The translations under genes and the position numbers were made by a program. The notes below the pieces were generated by a model, which made no database searches, had not been told where the DNA came from, and was given only the letters and a program-made list of their open reading frames with translations. 64,000 bases of DNA, taken from positions 248,001 to 312,000 of the forward strand of contig CAVQVR010000010.1 of the NCBI GenBank assembly GCA_963717195.1. Reading direction: 5' to 3'. How positions within the stretch are numbered: position 1 is the first letter of the stretch; the number at the start of each line of letters is the position of its first letter. Shown here in pieces: positions 26,797 through 37,017 of this stretch. Source of the stretch: JACDAE01 sp963717195. Lineage in GTDB: Bacteria > Chloroflexota > Ktedonobacteria > Ktedonobacterales > Ktedonobacteraceae.

Positions 26797-27046
26797 GCTC
26801 TATCTATTTCTATGCTTACATAAATGACTTCAATCGCCTACGAGGGAATTCTTTTTAGCACCCACTCATTATATAAAACATTTGTTCTAATTGCAAGAGT
26901 TTCTGGCCCTTTCGGGCGCTCTTTCATCATTACACTTTCACACTTTTCCTTGATACCCTCTTCATTTCATGTTATGTTAGACATATATTTATTCTCACTC
27001 AAGAAATATATCTACTCTCCTGGTCAGAAATATAAGGAGGACTGTC

Positions 27047-27934
27047 GTGAGTAAATCCAGGTACTTTCTTTCACTGGTGCTTCGTATAAGTTTCATAGGA
27101 ACATTGTGGGCATTCCTTCTACAACTCCTGCTCAATAACACAACTACCTCGGGGAACATAACGCTCCCACGGCCAGATCATGTTGTCATCGTTATGGAAG
27201 AAAATCACGCATACGCACAAATTATTGGCTCTTCCAGTGCGCCTTATATCAACTCTTTAGCTCAACAGGGAGCCTTATTCACCAATTCACATGCAGTTAG
27301 TCACCCCAGCCAGCCGAATTATCTTGCCCTCTTCTCTGGCTCAACACAGGGTCTGACCGACAATTCTTGCCCTCACACCTTCTCTGGTCCCGATCTGGGG
27401 GGTCAACTCCTGGCCGCTGGCCTTAGCTTCACAGGCTACTCCGAGGGTCTTCCCAGTACAGGCTCTACCGTCTGTAGTAATCCCTCGTGGAACTTCTGGG
27501 CACCACCTTACGCACGCAAGCACGCCCCCTGGACGAATTTTACCGACGTGCCTGCCACTAGCAACCAGCCATTTATCAGCTTTCCCAGCGATTACAGCAC
27601 ACTCCCAACCGTCTCGTTTGTCATCCCTAATCAGCAAGACGACATGCATTCTGGCTCAATCCAGACTGCCGATAGCTGGTTGCAGAGCCAGTTAGGCGGC
27701 TACGCCCAATGGGCACTGACGCATAATAGCCTGTTGATTCTTACATGGGACGAAGATGACAGTGGTTCGGGCAATCATATTGCAACGATCTTTGTAGGAT
27801 CAGCGGTGAAACCGGGCCAATATAGCGAGTCTATCAACCACTACACTGTCTTGCGCACGGTGGAGGCAATGTACGGGCTGTCCCCCATCAATAACAGCGC
27901 AACAGTTAATCCGATCACTGACGTGTGGCAATAG
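27047..27934 (+). CDS. Secreted phosphoesterase (acid phosphatase / phospholipase C superfamily)
   Basis: 295 residues with an N-terminal signal anchor (about residues 8-28) and a PF04185-type phosphoesterase domain. HVVIVMEENHAYAQIIG carries the metal-binding Glu-Glu-Asn, the segment SHPSQPNYLALFSG has the expected catalytic Ser/Thr region, and ILTWDEDDSGSGNHIATIFVG supplies the C-terminal Asp-His metal ligands. It probably hydrolyses phosphate mono- or diesters outside the membrane. The start is GTG with AAGGAGG seven bases upstream. It stands alone between an AT-rich upstream region and the HAD gene. Confidence 0.9.
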   Translation: MSKSRYFLSLVLRISFIGTLWAFLLQLLLNNTTTSGNITLPRPDHVVIVMEENHAYAQIIGSSSAPYINSLAQQGALFTNSHAVSHPSQPNYLALFSGSTQGLTDNSCPHTFSGPDLGGQLLAAGLSFTGYSEGLPSTGSTVCSNPSWNFWAPPYARKHAPWTNFTDVPATSNQPFISFPSDYSTLPTVSFVIPNQQDDMHSGSIQTADSWLQSQLGGYAQWALTHNSLLILTWDEDDSGSGNHIATIFVGSAVKPGQYSESINHYTVLRTVEAMYGLSPINNSATVNPITDVWQ

Positions 27935-28048
27935 GGAGTATGAGGCACGTCCGCGCTCTTCCACATGATATGATTACATGTGTGAGACTACCATATCTCA
28001 CCCATTTTTTACCCGCTTACCCTCACAACACATCTTTTGGGAGACGCA

Positions 28049-28714
28049 ATGCACATCAAAGGCATCATTTTCGATCTTGACGGCACGCTCGCAAACACCC
28101 TTCCCATCTGTATCAAAGCCTATCAACAGGCGTTTGAACACTTCACAGGCCGCTCCTTCACTGAGCAAGAAGTCACCGCTCACTTTGGCCTGACGGAAGC
28201 AGGCATCTTCCAGCGCGTCATTCCAGAGTATTGGGAGGAAGGACTCAAACTGTATTTTGAGATCTATGAAAAACTACATGTAGAATGCCCTACACCATTT
28301 CCAGGCATCACACAGGCCCTGCAACTCCTCGCAGAGCGCGGCATCTTGCTGGCCGTCGTAACGGGCAAAGGAGATCACACTGCTGCCTATACACTCAGAT
28401 ATCTCGGCATTGCACAGTATTTTGAACACGTCGAGGTCGGAGACGCCAATGCAATCGTCAAAGCTATGGCGATACGCAGAATCCTGGCTGCCTGGAATAT
28501 GGAGCCTCGCCTGGCTGCTTATATCGGTGATGCTTATACCGATACAGAACAGGCAACCGCTGCCGGGGTACTTCCTCTCGGAGCTGCCTGGTGCTCAACC
28601 GAAACGCTCACCTATCCAGGCTCCATCACACCAACGGTTACCTTCTCAACAGTGGACAGCTTCATCGACTGGCTCAAAGAGAATGTTGAACCATTACCCG
28701 CAACTCAGAGCTGA
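28049..28714 (+). CDS. HAD-superfamily hydrolase (phosphoglycolate-phosphatase-like)
   Basis: 221 residues. Motif I is FDLDGTLANT, with nucleophile Asp9 and acid/base Asp11; motif II is VVTGKG; motif III is a Lys before AMAIRRIL; motif IV is IGDAYTDTEQATAAG. The helical cap between motifs I and II places it in subclass I, near Gph or PpaX, which dephosphorylate small metabolites. The ATG at 28049 has GGGAGA six bases upstream; a TTG four codons earlier is in frame but poorer. The specific substrate is unknown. Confidence 0.9.
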   Translation: MHIKGIIFDLDGTLANTLPICIKAYQQAFEHFTGRSFTEQEVTAHFGLTEAGIFQRVIPEYWEEGLKLYFEIYEKLHVECPTPFPGITQALQLLAERGILLAVVTGKGDHTAAYTLRYLGIAQYFEHVEVGDANAIVKAMAIRRILAAWNMEPRLAAYIGDAYTDTEQATAAGVLPLGAAWCSTETLTYPGSITPTVTFSTVDSFIDWLKENVEPLPATQS

Positions 28715-28738
28715 TAGGCTCTCCATCCTTGCTGAACC

Positions 28739-28872
28739 GGGGTAGGGGCGTCACCTTGCATGCGCCCGAAATATCCCCATCACCGTAGGGACCCGATTTA
28801 TCGCGTCCAGCGATTTATCGAATGGGAACCTTCTCGATGAATTGCTGGACGCGATAAATCGGGTCCCTACGG
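28739..28872. repeat. Intergenic palindrome with perfect 29-bp arms
   Basis: Arms 28783-28811 and 28844-28872 are perfect reverse complements (CCGTAGGGACCCG... ) around a 32-nt loop. A partial GTAGGGGCG copy precedes them at about 28742. The arm core (GCGATAAATC then GGTCCCTAC) recurs near 61.17-61.19 kb. It sits between the ends of the HAD gene and the convergent GH30 gene. Confidence 0.88.
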
Positions 28873-29011
28873 TATTTGCGGGAGTGAGCAAGAAACCGTT
28901 CGCACCTCGTCGCTACCTTTCCTGATTGTGTAGGCCTCCATGGGGATAAAACGAGCAAAACCGGTAGGGAAGCCTCTAGCCCCCTCTATGAAGCCTGCGC
29001 GATCTCCATTC

Positions 29012-30914
29012 CTACACCGGCACAAGGCTCCATTGCTGATTCGTTCCCCCATGATTCGTATATTGAATCACGCCTGCTCCCGCAACCGTGGAAGCACCTG
29101 TCACATCCAATATCAGTCCGCTATTGCGATTCACGATGGTATCATAACCTCCACTCACCGCAACAAGGCTCCATTGCTGACTTGTCCCTCCATTACTGAT
29201 CGACTGAATCACATTCGCTCCCGCAGCCGTCGAAGCACCTGCCACGTCCAGTACCAGGCCGCTGTTGCGATTCACGATAGTATCGTAGCCACTACCAGTA
29301 GGAACAAGGCTCCATTGCTGATTCGTCCCTCCATGAATTCGTATATTGAATCACGCCTGCTCCTGCACTCGTCGAGCCTCCCGACACATCCATTATCAAC
29401 CCACTGTTGCGATTCACGATGGTATCATAGCTGCTTCCCGTCGTCGCGTTGGTGACATTGGGAATCACAAATGTCGTAATCGACTGGGCCGGTAACGATG
29501 TGCTGAATGTCTTGTTCGCGATAGCAATGTTTGACAGTTGCGCCAGATTCTCGCTCGCGCTCGTCTGATGAGGCGTTGCTGCCGTACCTACAGTGCCGAA
29601 GTTAGAGAGATTATAGTTGACTGTCTCACTACTGGTAGAACTGTTGGTGGTTACAATGGTCAATGTTTGTGCACTGGCATTGTAGGCGGTAAAGCTGTTG
29701 GCATCGCTATTGCCAATCATCACGGAACCTTCACGCACGTACTTACTGTAGTTGCCCATCGCATAATAGCGGGTAGGATACGAGACGTTGCCATTGGCAT
29801 CTTGATAGGCCAATCCCTGATCGCCGTTTATCGATTCCCCGGCCTGATTGAGCGCCTGCCAGATGACCCAGGCACTGGGATGCAAATTCTGCTCATCATC
29901 AAGGATGTGGCTGGAGAGCAGGAGAGCTGCATTAATTTGTGACCCTTGATTTCCCCTTGCGCCGTCGTTCCATTCGGACATCCACAGCCGTTTGTGATCA
30001 GTTTGCCCAATATTGGTATACGCGCTCTGGCGCTGAGCATCCGTACCCGAATAGGTATGGGTATTCCACTGGACCATATCTGCTTTTGCGGTGGCACTGT
30101 AGGCGTTGTAATCACCGATCGACGAGCTGAGGCTGGTATCATCAGGAGAACTGATCGACGTATAGGCCGAGGCACCATTCTGCTTCAGGGCTGCCGCCAC
30201 CAGGGGAATGATAGTACTCTGATCCGCTGGACTTACCTTCATTCCTTCCTGATTATTCGTTGATTTCCACCAGTTCTGGTTGGGCTCATTAAAGGGTGCG
30301 ACGGTTTGCAGAGTGATTCCAAAGCTATCATGGAAATGTTTGGCAATGGTGGCGATATAATTAGCAAAGTCCGTATAATGAGCTGGATTGAGGTTTTCGA
30401 CTCCACCAGGACCACCTGCTGTACAACTGTTATCCAGCATCCAGGCAGGAGCCGAATTGGGGAAGCCTTCAAACACATCGGCTCCAAGCGTATGAGCCTC
30501 CTGCGCCATCCAGAGCTGATTAGCATCGTTCGTCCACACATAATTGCCCTGCGTGGGTTCAAACGAGGGGACATTGCCCCCCGCCTGCATCTGCTTCTCA
30601 CACACATTGCCGGGTCCATCCGCGCCAAAGTTGTAGCGCAGGACATTGAGTCCAATGCCCGTGGTTGGATTGAAGAGCGCCTCGGCCAGAGCGGTTCGCT
30701 TACTATTCGTCCAACCACCAGCAATATTAGCCCACCACGCCATGCTGCTTCCCCATCCCTGAAGTGTTTGATATTGTTGCGAAGGGGTAACTGTTACCGT
30801 GTAACCTGCCGCATACGTAGTGGATAAGTTTGTTAACTGTACAGCGACAAGCGTTGCTATGGTAAGAAATGCGCTCAATGCGCAAGCGAGTTGCATCTTG
30901 CGATAACGAAACAT
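29012..30914 (-). pseudogene. Secreted GH30-type glycoside hydrolase with three ricin-B repeats, frameshifted
   Basis: Signal peptide (residues 1-36), GH30-like TIM barrel with acid/base Glu210 in PFNEP and nucleophile Glu314 in WMSEW, a beta-sandwich (FTAYNASAQTLTIVTTN), then a ricin-type carbohydrate-binding domain. The frame breaks in the first ricin repeat: an extra A at 29336-29337 (plus strand) turns NHGGTNQQWSL into NSWRDESAMEP and leads to a stop at 29292. The other frame continues with two more repeats ending QQWSLV. Restored, the protein has about 634 residues. The three repeats are nearly identical in DNA. Even unrestored, the catalytic domain would be made intact. Substrate is probably a beta-1,6-galactan or related glucan (family inference). 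Confidence 0.88.
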
Positions 30915-30978
30915 CCTTTTTCTCCTACTTATACATAATTAACATATCATAGGGGATAATAAATTCTAAAGCGGTAAA

Positions 30979-31013
30979 GTTGAGAGATAGCACTTTTGTA
31001 TCTATCTCTCAAC
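30979..31013 (-). terminator. Hairpin between the two GH30 genes
   Basis: GTTGAGAGATAG (30979-30990) and CTATCTCTCAAC (31002-31013) form a perfect 12-bp stem with an 11-nt loop just past the end of the upstream GH30 gene. The T tract after it is weak. It probably terminates or trims that gene's transcript. Confidence 0.6.
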
Positions 31014-31058
31014 AAATGCCTTATCAAGTGCTTTGTAATCTAAATCCCTATATATGCA

Positions 31059-32516
31059 CTAGGAAACGTTCGGAATTACAAACGTCGTAATGGACTGGGC
31101 TGGTAGGGTAGCGCTAAACTTCTTGCCCGCAATCCCAATATTCGCCAGCTGTTTGAGATTCTCACTTGCAGTTGTTTGATGAGGAGTCGCAGCCGAGCCT
31201 GCATTGCCAAAGGTTGAGAGATTGTAGCTGACCGTCTCACTGCTGGTAGAACTGTTGGTGGTTACAATCGTCAACGTTTTTGTGCTTGCGTTATAGGTGG
31301 TAAAAGTACTGGCATCGCTATTCCCGATCATCTGGGAACCCTGGGTCACGTACTTACTGTAGTTGCCCATCGCATAATAGCGAGCAGGGTATGAGATGTT
31401 GTTATTGCTATCACGATAGGCCAGTCCCCACATGCTGTTAGGCGTATCACCTGCCTCATTGACCGCCTGCCAGGCAACCCAGGCCGTCGGATGAAGATGC
31501 TGTTCGTCGTCAAGAACTTGACTGGAAAGTCTTAATGCAGCAGCAATCGGAGAATTTTGCGCCCCGGTTCCCCATTCAGACATCCAGAGCCGTTTACCAT
31601 CACGTTGCCCAATATTATTGTAGGCATAGGCGCGATCAGCATCACTTCCATTGTAGGTATGTGTGTTCCATTGAACCAGGTCTGCTTTTGTACTGCTCGA
31701 ATACGAGTTGTAATCGGTGTTCGATCCAGATACACCGTTATCATCGGGAGATGAAACTCCTGTGTAGCTCGAAGCACCATTCTTCGCTAGCGCATTGGCA
31801 ACCAGGGGAATAATAGCATTCTGCGTGCTACGAGCAACATACATCCCCTCCTGATTAGCCCCCGAGTTCCACCAGCTTGCAGTTGGTTCATTAAAAGGTT
31901 CAACCGTTTGCAATGTAATGCCAAAACTATCGTGGAAATGCTTTGCAATGGTAGCTATATAACTGGCAAAGTCACTATAATGAGCCGGACTCATGTTATC
32001 CTGATGAACAGCTCCACCCGCTGTACAACTGTTATTGAGCATCCATGCCGGCGGCGAGTTGACAAAACCCTCAAAAACATTGGCTCCCCGTGCCTTTGCC
32101 GCCTCCGCAAACCAGAGTTGATTGGCATCATTTGTCCACACATAATTGCCCTTTGTGGGCTCAAATGAAGGCACATTGCGCCCTGCCTTCATCTGGTTGT
32201 GACAGACATTGCCAGGTCCATCCGCACCAAAGTTATAGCGCAACACGTTCAGGCCGATCCCTGCCGTCGGGCTGTAAAGCGCATCGGCCAGAGCTGTACG
32301 CTTGCTATTACTCCAACCACCAATGATATTCGCCCACCACGCCATGCTCGTTCCCCAGCCCTGGATGGTTTGATACTTTTGTGAAGGTGTAACTGTTACC
32401 GTGTAACCTGCTGCACTCGCAGCAGATATGTTTACGACCTGCATAGCGACAAGCGTTGTTATCGTGAGGAACGCACTTAACGCACAGGCAATTTGCATTC
32501 TGCGATGACGAAACAT
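31059..32516 (-). CDS. Secreted GH30-type glycoside hydrolase
   Basis: 485 residues, a close tandem paralogue of the following gene but without ricin repeats. Signal peptide about residues 1-36 (SAASAAG), GH30 barrel with acid/base Glu210 (PFNEP) and nucleophile Glu314 (WMSEW), and a C-terminal beta-sandwich ending TTFVIPNVS. Conserved cysteines near 105 and 164 could form a disulfide. AAGGAGG precedes the ATG. Family members of this type cleave beta-1,6-galactan or beta-1,6-glucan; the exact substrate is not readable here. A LacI-type regulator gene lies upstream on the same strand and may control both hydrolases. Confidence 0.92.
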   Translation of the reverse strand: MFRHRRMQIACALSAFLTITTLVAMQVVNISAASAAGYTVTVTPSQKYQTIQGWGTSMAWWANIIGGWSNSKRTALADALYSPTAGIGLNVLRYNFGADGPGNVCHNQMKAGRNVPSFEPTKGNYVWTNDANQLWFAEAAKARGANVFEGFVNSPPAWMLNNSCTAGGAVHQDNMSPAHYSDFASYIATIAKHFHDSFGITLQTVEPFNEPTASWWNSGANQEGMYVARSTQNAIIPLVANALAKNGASSYTGVSSPDDNGVSGSNTDYNSYSSSTKADLVQWNTHTYNGSDADRAYAYNNIGQRDGKRLWMSEWGTGAQNSPIAAALRLSSQVLDDEQHLHPTAWVAWQAVNEAGDTPNSMWGLAYRDSNNNISYPARYYAMGNYSKYVTQGSQMIGNSDASTFTTYNASTKTLTIVTTNSSTSSETVSYNLSTFGNAGSAATPHQTTASENLKQLANIGIAGKKFSATLPAQSITTFVIPNVS

Positions 32517-32661
32517 GATTTTTATCCTCCTTGTACATCAGACACATTCAATGTGCCTTTTAGACTGAAGATATAAATATCTTCTTCCTTCCCTGAAATC
32601 AGTCTGTATATTTGCTCGTCACAGAACAAATATTTTGAAAAGACAACTCCTCCTCACTCTT

Positions 32662-33695
32662 TTACCGAACAGTTGGCGGGGCACACGAGTTCCGTATAAC
32701 AAGGCTCGGTGATAAAACTGTCCGACTCGCGGCAACGGACCCTCCACTAATCAACGCAGTAAGATTACGCATCGCCTGCATGCTTATCTCCCGAATGGGT
32801 TGATGAACTGTAGTAAGACCACCAGCAATCAAATGAGCATTCACAATATCATCAAATCCCACTAACGAAACGTCAGTTGGAATATGAAGATGCATGGAAT
32901 ACAGAATCGTCGCTACCTCACCGGCAGTGACATCATTTGGAGTGAAGATCGCCGTGATTGGCTCTGACAGGCGCAGTAATGCCTCGATCTTTTCCCGTTC
33001 GATGCCAACGACATGCCACTCAGGACGCGGCGTAATCTGCTCATTGATAAGCGCCTCTTGATAGCCTTGATAACGGGCCAGAAAATGTGGATGCTCAAAC
33101 ACTGGAGATGGTTCCACATAGGCAACACGTCGGTGCCCAGCTTCAGTAGATACTGAACGGCTTGATAGGATCCCGCACGATGATCAACATCAACATATCC
33201 AACCACGTCAGGCACCTCCTGTGTCCATATAGCAACAACTGGCAAAGGAGACTCGGCGAGGAGACTCAACAACTGTTCCTCCTGATGCGGGGTCGATGAG
33301 CGCACCAACAAACCCTCGATACGTCCATCCAGATAACGGGAGACATCAGAAATCACACTATTTTCCTCGCGCGGATAGACAACCAGTCCCGGAAGATGAC
33401 ATACAGCAGCCGCGTTGATAAGCCCAAGCAAAAAAGTTCCATCCAACGTAAGCGCCGCTGCCTCAGGATAGGTCTCCATACCCAACACAATTCCGATCTC
33501 GCGCGTGCGTTGAGTTCGCAAACTGCGTGCGACAGCATTTGGAATATAACCAAGCTGCAAGGCAGACCGCCGCACACGCTCAATGGTACGCAAAGGGATC
33601 TGACTGGAAGCAGCACTCCCACTCAAAATCTTAGACACCGTTGACACACTCACACCTGCATGAGTCGCGACATCACGCATCTTCACCACTACCAT
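32662..33695 (-). pseudogene. LacI-family transcriptional regulator, frameshifted
   Basis: The helix-turn-helix (VKMRDVATHAGVSVSTVSKI) and the first effector lobe run to QYLLKLG. The expected HRRVAYVEPSPVFEHP then follows in another frame to the normal C-terminus (DVSLVGFDDIVNAHLIAGGLTTVHQPI). A missing G in the CCC run at 33136-33138 (plus strand) accounts for the shift. Restored length is about 345 residues, normal for the family. GGGAGA precedes the ATG. The position upstream of two GH30 genes suggests that it represses them. If the damage is real, the hydrolases may be constitutive. Confidence 0.85.
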
Positions 33696-33807
33696 CGTAT
33701 TCTCCCTGATGAGTGAAAATCTACCAGGAAATCGATTGTGTAACTCTTACCCGTTAAGGGTACCATCGACATGACGAAATTTGTCAACTAATAAACACTC
33801 AACCATA

Positions 33808-33965
33808 GGACTTATGCGTTCTCGTCACTCCTCGCGCCTACGGCACTCACAGCGGAACAGAATTGAGGTGTTTGTGGGGCTGCAACCCCACAAACACCTC
33901 AATTCTGTTCTCAAGACGGCTCGCTTGCGATCCATGGAAGCAACAAGATGAGAACACATAAGCCC
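33808..33965. repeat. Long intergenic palindrome with 25-bp perfect inner stem
   Basis: The core 33855-33910 is a perfect 25-bp inverted repeat (GAACAGAATTGAGG...) with a 6-nt loop. The outer ends (GGACTTATGCGTTCTC and GAGAACACATAAGCCC) also pair with about three mismatches, giving a roughly 158-bp element. It lies in the divergent 377-bp spacer between the LacI gene and the oxidoreductase gene. No coding capacity is present. Confidence 0.85.
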
Positions 33966-34072
33966 TGCTCAACCCAACAGCACACCTTGCGCTCATTTAG
34001 CGGTACGCATACAATGGAAGGCAAAGAGCTAAACATCAACGATAACATAATCTTAACAAGGAGATATGGCGG

Positions 34073-35020
34073 ATGAAAGCAGTCCAATTTTCTCACCATG
34101 GCGATCCAGAAGTACTACAGCCACAAGAGGTACCCGATCCTACTCCTGGCCCCGCAGACGTATTAATAGAGGTCAAAGCAACCACTGTTAATCGCCTCGA
34201 CCTGTTCCAGCGAGCCGGAACACGACCTGTTCCTCAGCTTCCCTTTACACCTGGCCTGGAAGCGGCAGGCATTGTTTTGCAAGATGCGAACGGCTTCCAC
34301 AAAGGTGAACATGTGCTCACAGCAAACGCCATAGCGGCTAAAGGCGGCGGGGGGTATGCCGGGAAAATCGCAGTCCCGGCATCTGACCTTGCTCGCATCC
34401 CCGATGGTGTCTCATTTGAGCAGGCCGTAGCCGCAGGACTGGCTGCTTCCACTGCATGGGCCAGCTTATTTGATCTCGGGCAACTCAAAGCAGGCGAACG
34501 CGTACTCATCTGGGCAGGCTCCAGCGGCGTCGGCACACTTGCCATTCAGTTAGCCAAACACGCGGGTGCTTATGTCATCACCACCGCAAGTAGCAGCGAA
34601 CGAGCCAATGAGTTGCGTAAATTGGGCGCTGATCAAGTTATCAACCGTCAACAACAAGACCTGAGCAAAACTCTTCAGGATGAAGGAGGGGCCAATCTTG
34701 TCATTGAACTCGTTGGCTCCACGCTTCAGACAAGCATCGAGGCATCAGCACAAGACGGCAGAATTGTCCTGGTCGGCAACCTGGGTGGAAAAGAGTCAAC
34801 CGTCGATACCCAATCATGGCGGCTCAAACGCGTAAAAGTCATCGGTGGTGGCATGCTTCACACATCTACCCAAAATCTGCAGCACATCTTGCACCTGATC
34901 GCGGAAAAGGCCGTCACACCAGTAATCGCACGCACATTTCCGATCGAGCAAGCTGCAAAAGCCCATCGATTGTTGGCATCAGGCGAACCACAGGGTAAAA
35001 TAGTACTGACCCATTCCTGA
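34073..35020 (+). CDS. Zinc-independent medium-chain dehydrogenase (quinone oxidoreductase type)
   Basis: 315 residues of the MDR superfamily. The N-terminal GroES-like fold opens with MKAVQFSHHGDPEVLQ and contains VKATTVNRLDLFQRAG. The cofactor domain has WAGSSGVGTLAIQLAKHAGA, a Rossmann AxxGVG-type loop specific for NAD(P)H. The cysteine clusters that hold zinc in alcohol dehydrogenases are absent, so it resembles NADPH:quinone reductase. AAGGAGATA precedes the ATG. The substrate is unknown. The aminotransferase gene follows 50 bp downstream on the same strand and may be co-transcribed. Confidence 0.92.
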   Translation: MKAVQFSHHGDPEVLQPQEVPDPTPGPADVLIEVKATTVNRLDLFQRAGTRPVPQLPFTPGLEAAGIVLQDANGFHKGEHVLTANAIAAKGGGGYAGKIAVPASDLARIPDGVSFEQAVAAGLAASTAWASLFDLGQLKAGERVLIWAGSSGVGTLAIQLAKHAGAYVITTASSSERANELRKLGADQVINRQQQDLSKTLQDEGGANLVIELVGSTLQTSIEASAQDGRIVLVGNLGGKESTVDTQSWRLKRVKVIGGGMLHTSTQNLQHILHLIAEKAVTPVIARTFPIEQAAKAHRLLASGEPQGKIVLTHS

Positions 35021-35070
35021 ACACAACCACTTATAATAACTCAAACACGATGAAAAGGAGACATCATTCA

Positions 35071-36189
35071 ATGCTGGGAGAGGTAGAAACCGAACAGATT
35101 TTGTTCACAAGAGGCGTCCCGGCAGTCGAAGCACTGCCCACGAAATTGATCAGCGAATGCTTGCAATCAGTCCTGGAAGGCCCTGATGGCAAAACAATTC
35201 TTCAATACGGAAATTATGGAGGCTACCTTCCCCTGCGCCGCCTGTTGAGCGAACAATACCATGTAGCACCAGAGCAGATTATCGTTGGCAATGGTTCGCT
35301 CCACTTACAAGACTTGCTCTCAGCTCTGCTCGTCAAATCCGGCGATGTCGTGCTGACCGAGCAACCAAGTTATGATCGAGCAATTCTGACATTCCGGCGT
35401 CGTGGCGCGAAAGTCATTGGTATTCCCTTGGAAGTCGATGGAGTGAACCTGCAAGAGCTGGAAAAAGCCATCGCCCAAAAAAAACCAGCCTTTCTGTATG
35501 TTATCCCCGATTTCCAGAATCCAGCTGGTGTAACAACCTCCGCCGCCAAAAGGCAGGCTCTAGTCGACCTTGCCGAACGCTACGATTTCTGGTTGGTTGA
35601 GGATGTGCCCTATCGCACCCTGCGCTACTCCGGCGAGTCGCTTCCTTTGTTGCGCGACCTCAATGCGACACGCACAATTACTCTCAGTTCCTTCAGCAAG
35701 CTCATCAGCCCCGCCCTGCGCGTAGGGTATCTAATCGGCCCCGTCGAACTGGTGAAGCGACTGACAAAATTGATGGAAGAAACAATCCTCGCGCCCGTCC
35801 TACCCACTCAGGCGGCCGTGGTCGAATTCCATAAATGCGGCTATTTCGCCAGCAATCTTGAGACCCTGAAGCAGCTCTATGCACCACGCCTACAAGCTAT
35901 CATTAATGCACTAAAAACCTATCTACCAGGCGTTCCATTTGCCGAACCGGAGGGTGGCTTCTTCGTCAGCATCACGCTACCTGAAGAGATCGATTGTAGC
36001 AACCTGCTGTCAAGAGCACAAACCGTCGGTTTGACCCTGACTAATGGCAAGGACTTCTTCGCTGACCCGCTCGACGAGAACGAGGAGAAAGCTCGCCCTG
36101 GTGAACGTTTTGTTCGTCTGCCCTTCTGCGCCCTTACTCCTGCTCAGATCGAGGAAGGTGTGAAGCGACTGGCGGGGGTTATACGCTAA
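35071..36189 (+). CDS. PLP-dependent class I/II aminotransferase (LysN/2-aminoadipate type)
   Basis: About 372 residues of fold-type I. ILQYGNYGGYLPLRRLL is the substrate-loop region seen in 2-aminoadipate transaminases and in MocR C-terminal domains. IPDFQNPAGVTTS holds the PLP-ring Asn, and SSFSKLISPALRVGYLIGP holds the Schiff-base lysine and phosphate-binding Arg. There is no GntR-type DNA-binding domain, so it is a free-standing enzyme. The ATG at 35071 has GGAG at suitable distance; the ATG at 35050 sits on that site. The amino donor is not determinable. Confidence 0.92.
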   Translation: MLGEVETEQILFTRGVPAVEALPTKLISECLQSVLEGPDGKTILQYGNYGGYLPLRRLLSEQYHVAPEQIIVGNGSLHLQDLLSALLVKSGDVVLTEQPSYDRAILTFRRRGAKVIGIPLEVDGVNLQELEKAIAQKKPAFLYVIPDFQNPAGVTTSAAKRQALVDLAERYDFWLVEDVPYRTLRYSGESLPLLRDLNATRTITLSSFSKLISPALRVGYLIGPVELVKRLTKLMEETILAPVLPTQAAVVEFHKCGYFASNLETLKQLYAPRLQAIINALKTYLPGVPFAEPEGGFFVSITLPEEIDCSNLLSRAQTVGLTLTNGKDFFADPLDENEEKARPGERFVRLPFCALTPAQIEEGVKRLAGVIR

Positions 36190-36303
36190 GGTAGGCCGCC
36201 TAAATAACCTGACATTTTAGCCGGGATGCACCATACTCTCATACCAATGCGCGTTCATGCAATTAACAAACACATGATAAAAACACTTTTGAGGAGAAAC
36301 AGA

Positions 36304-36732
36304 ATGAACAACGATCAGCATGATTTTGAGCAATTCATGAAGAAGCGTAGCGAGGCTGCGCTCGCCTACATTAACGGCGATGCCACTCCCCTCGGTGAGA
36401 TCGTCGCTCACCACTCCCCCACCACCTTCTTCAGGCCATCAGGCGACTATTACCAGGATGCTGAAGCTGTCTGGTCACAATACGAACGTGATGCTACGAG
36501 TTTCGAGAGCGGCAGCGAGGGGCAGCTTGAGATCCTGCATATGACTGCGAGCGAGAGCCTGGCCTACTGGGTTGGTTTCCAGCGTGCCACTGCTCACCTG
36601 CGTGGCAGACCAGAGCCAGTCCCTTTCAATCTGCGAGTAACCGAACTCTTCCGCCGTGAAGGCGATAGCTGGAAACTTATTCACCGCCATGCCGACCCGT
36701 TACGCTCCGAACCCGAAACAAAACAACAATAA
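36304..36732 (+). CDS. SnoaL/ketosteroid-isomerase-like protein
   Basis: 142 residues with the cone-shaped NTF2-like pattern: an N-terminal helix pair (FEQFMKKRSEAALAYINGD), a catalytic-cavity segment FFRPSGDYYQDAEAVWSQY, then long strands ending FNLRVTELFRREGDSWKLIHRHADPL. This C-terminal strand pair is characteristic of DUF4440/SnoaL_3 proteins. The function may be small-molecule binding or isomerisation, with no specific substrate visible. GAGGAGAAACAG precedes the ATG; an in-frame ATG at 36226 lacks a site. It may belong to the two-gene group upstream. Confidence 0.88.
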   Translation: MNNDQHDFEQFMKKRSEAALAYINGDATPLGEIVAHHSPTTFFRPSGDYYQDAEAVWSQYERDATSFESGSEGQLEILHMTASESLAYWVGFQRATAHLRGRPEPVPFNLRVTELFRREGDSWKLIHRHADPLRSEPETKQQ

Positions 36733-37017
36733 CCTCTAGTTTCACCAACCCCGCAGCGGCGAGGTGGTAAATGCCCGGAAACATCGATCTTACACAATTT
36801 TGGTGAAGGATGAGCTTGCAAGACTTCTTGTGATCCTAGCTCTCCCTCCACTGGTGGCGAAGTCAAAAACGACGCTTGCTCTCAGCTTGAACTTACCTGG
36901 ACCAATCTGAACGGGCCGGAACGCCCCCGGACACCTACGGATCAGAAGGTTTCCGCGGCCAAGTACTCCAGTTCTCGTTCGTGATCTGAAGGTTGGTCAT
37001 GCGGCGAGTGCGTTGCG

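Noticed and set aside
29012..29275. Separate small ricin-domain gene
   Set aside because: It is the continuation of the GH30 gene after a one-base insertion and has no start site of its own.
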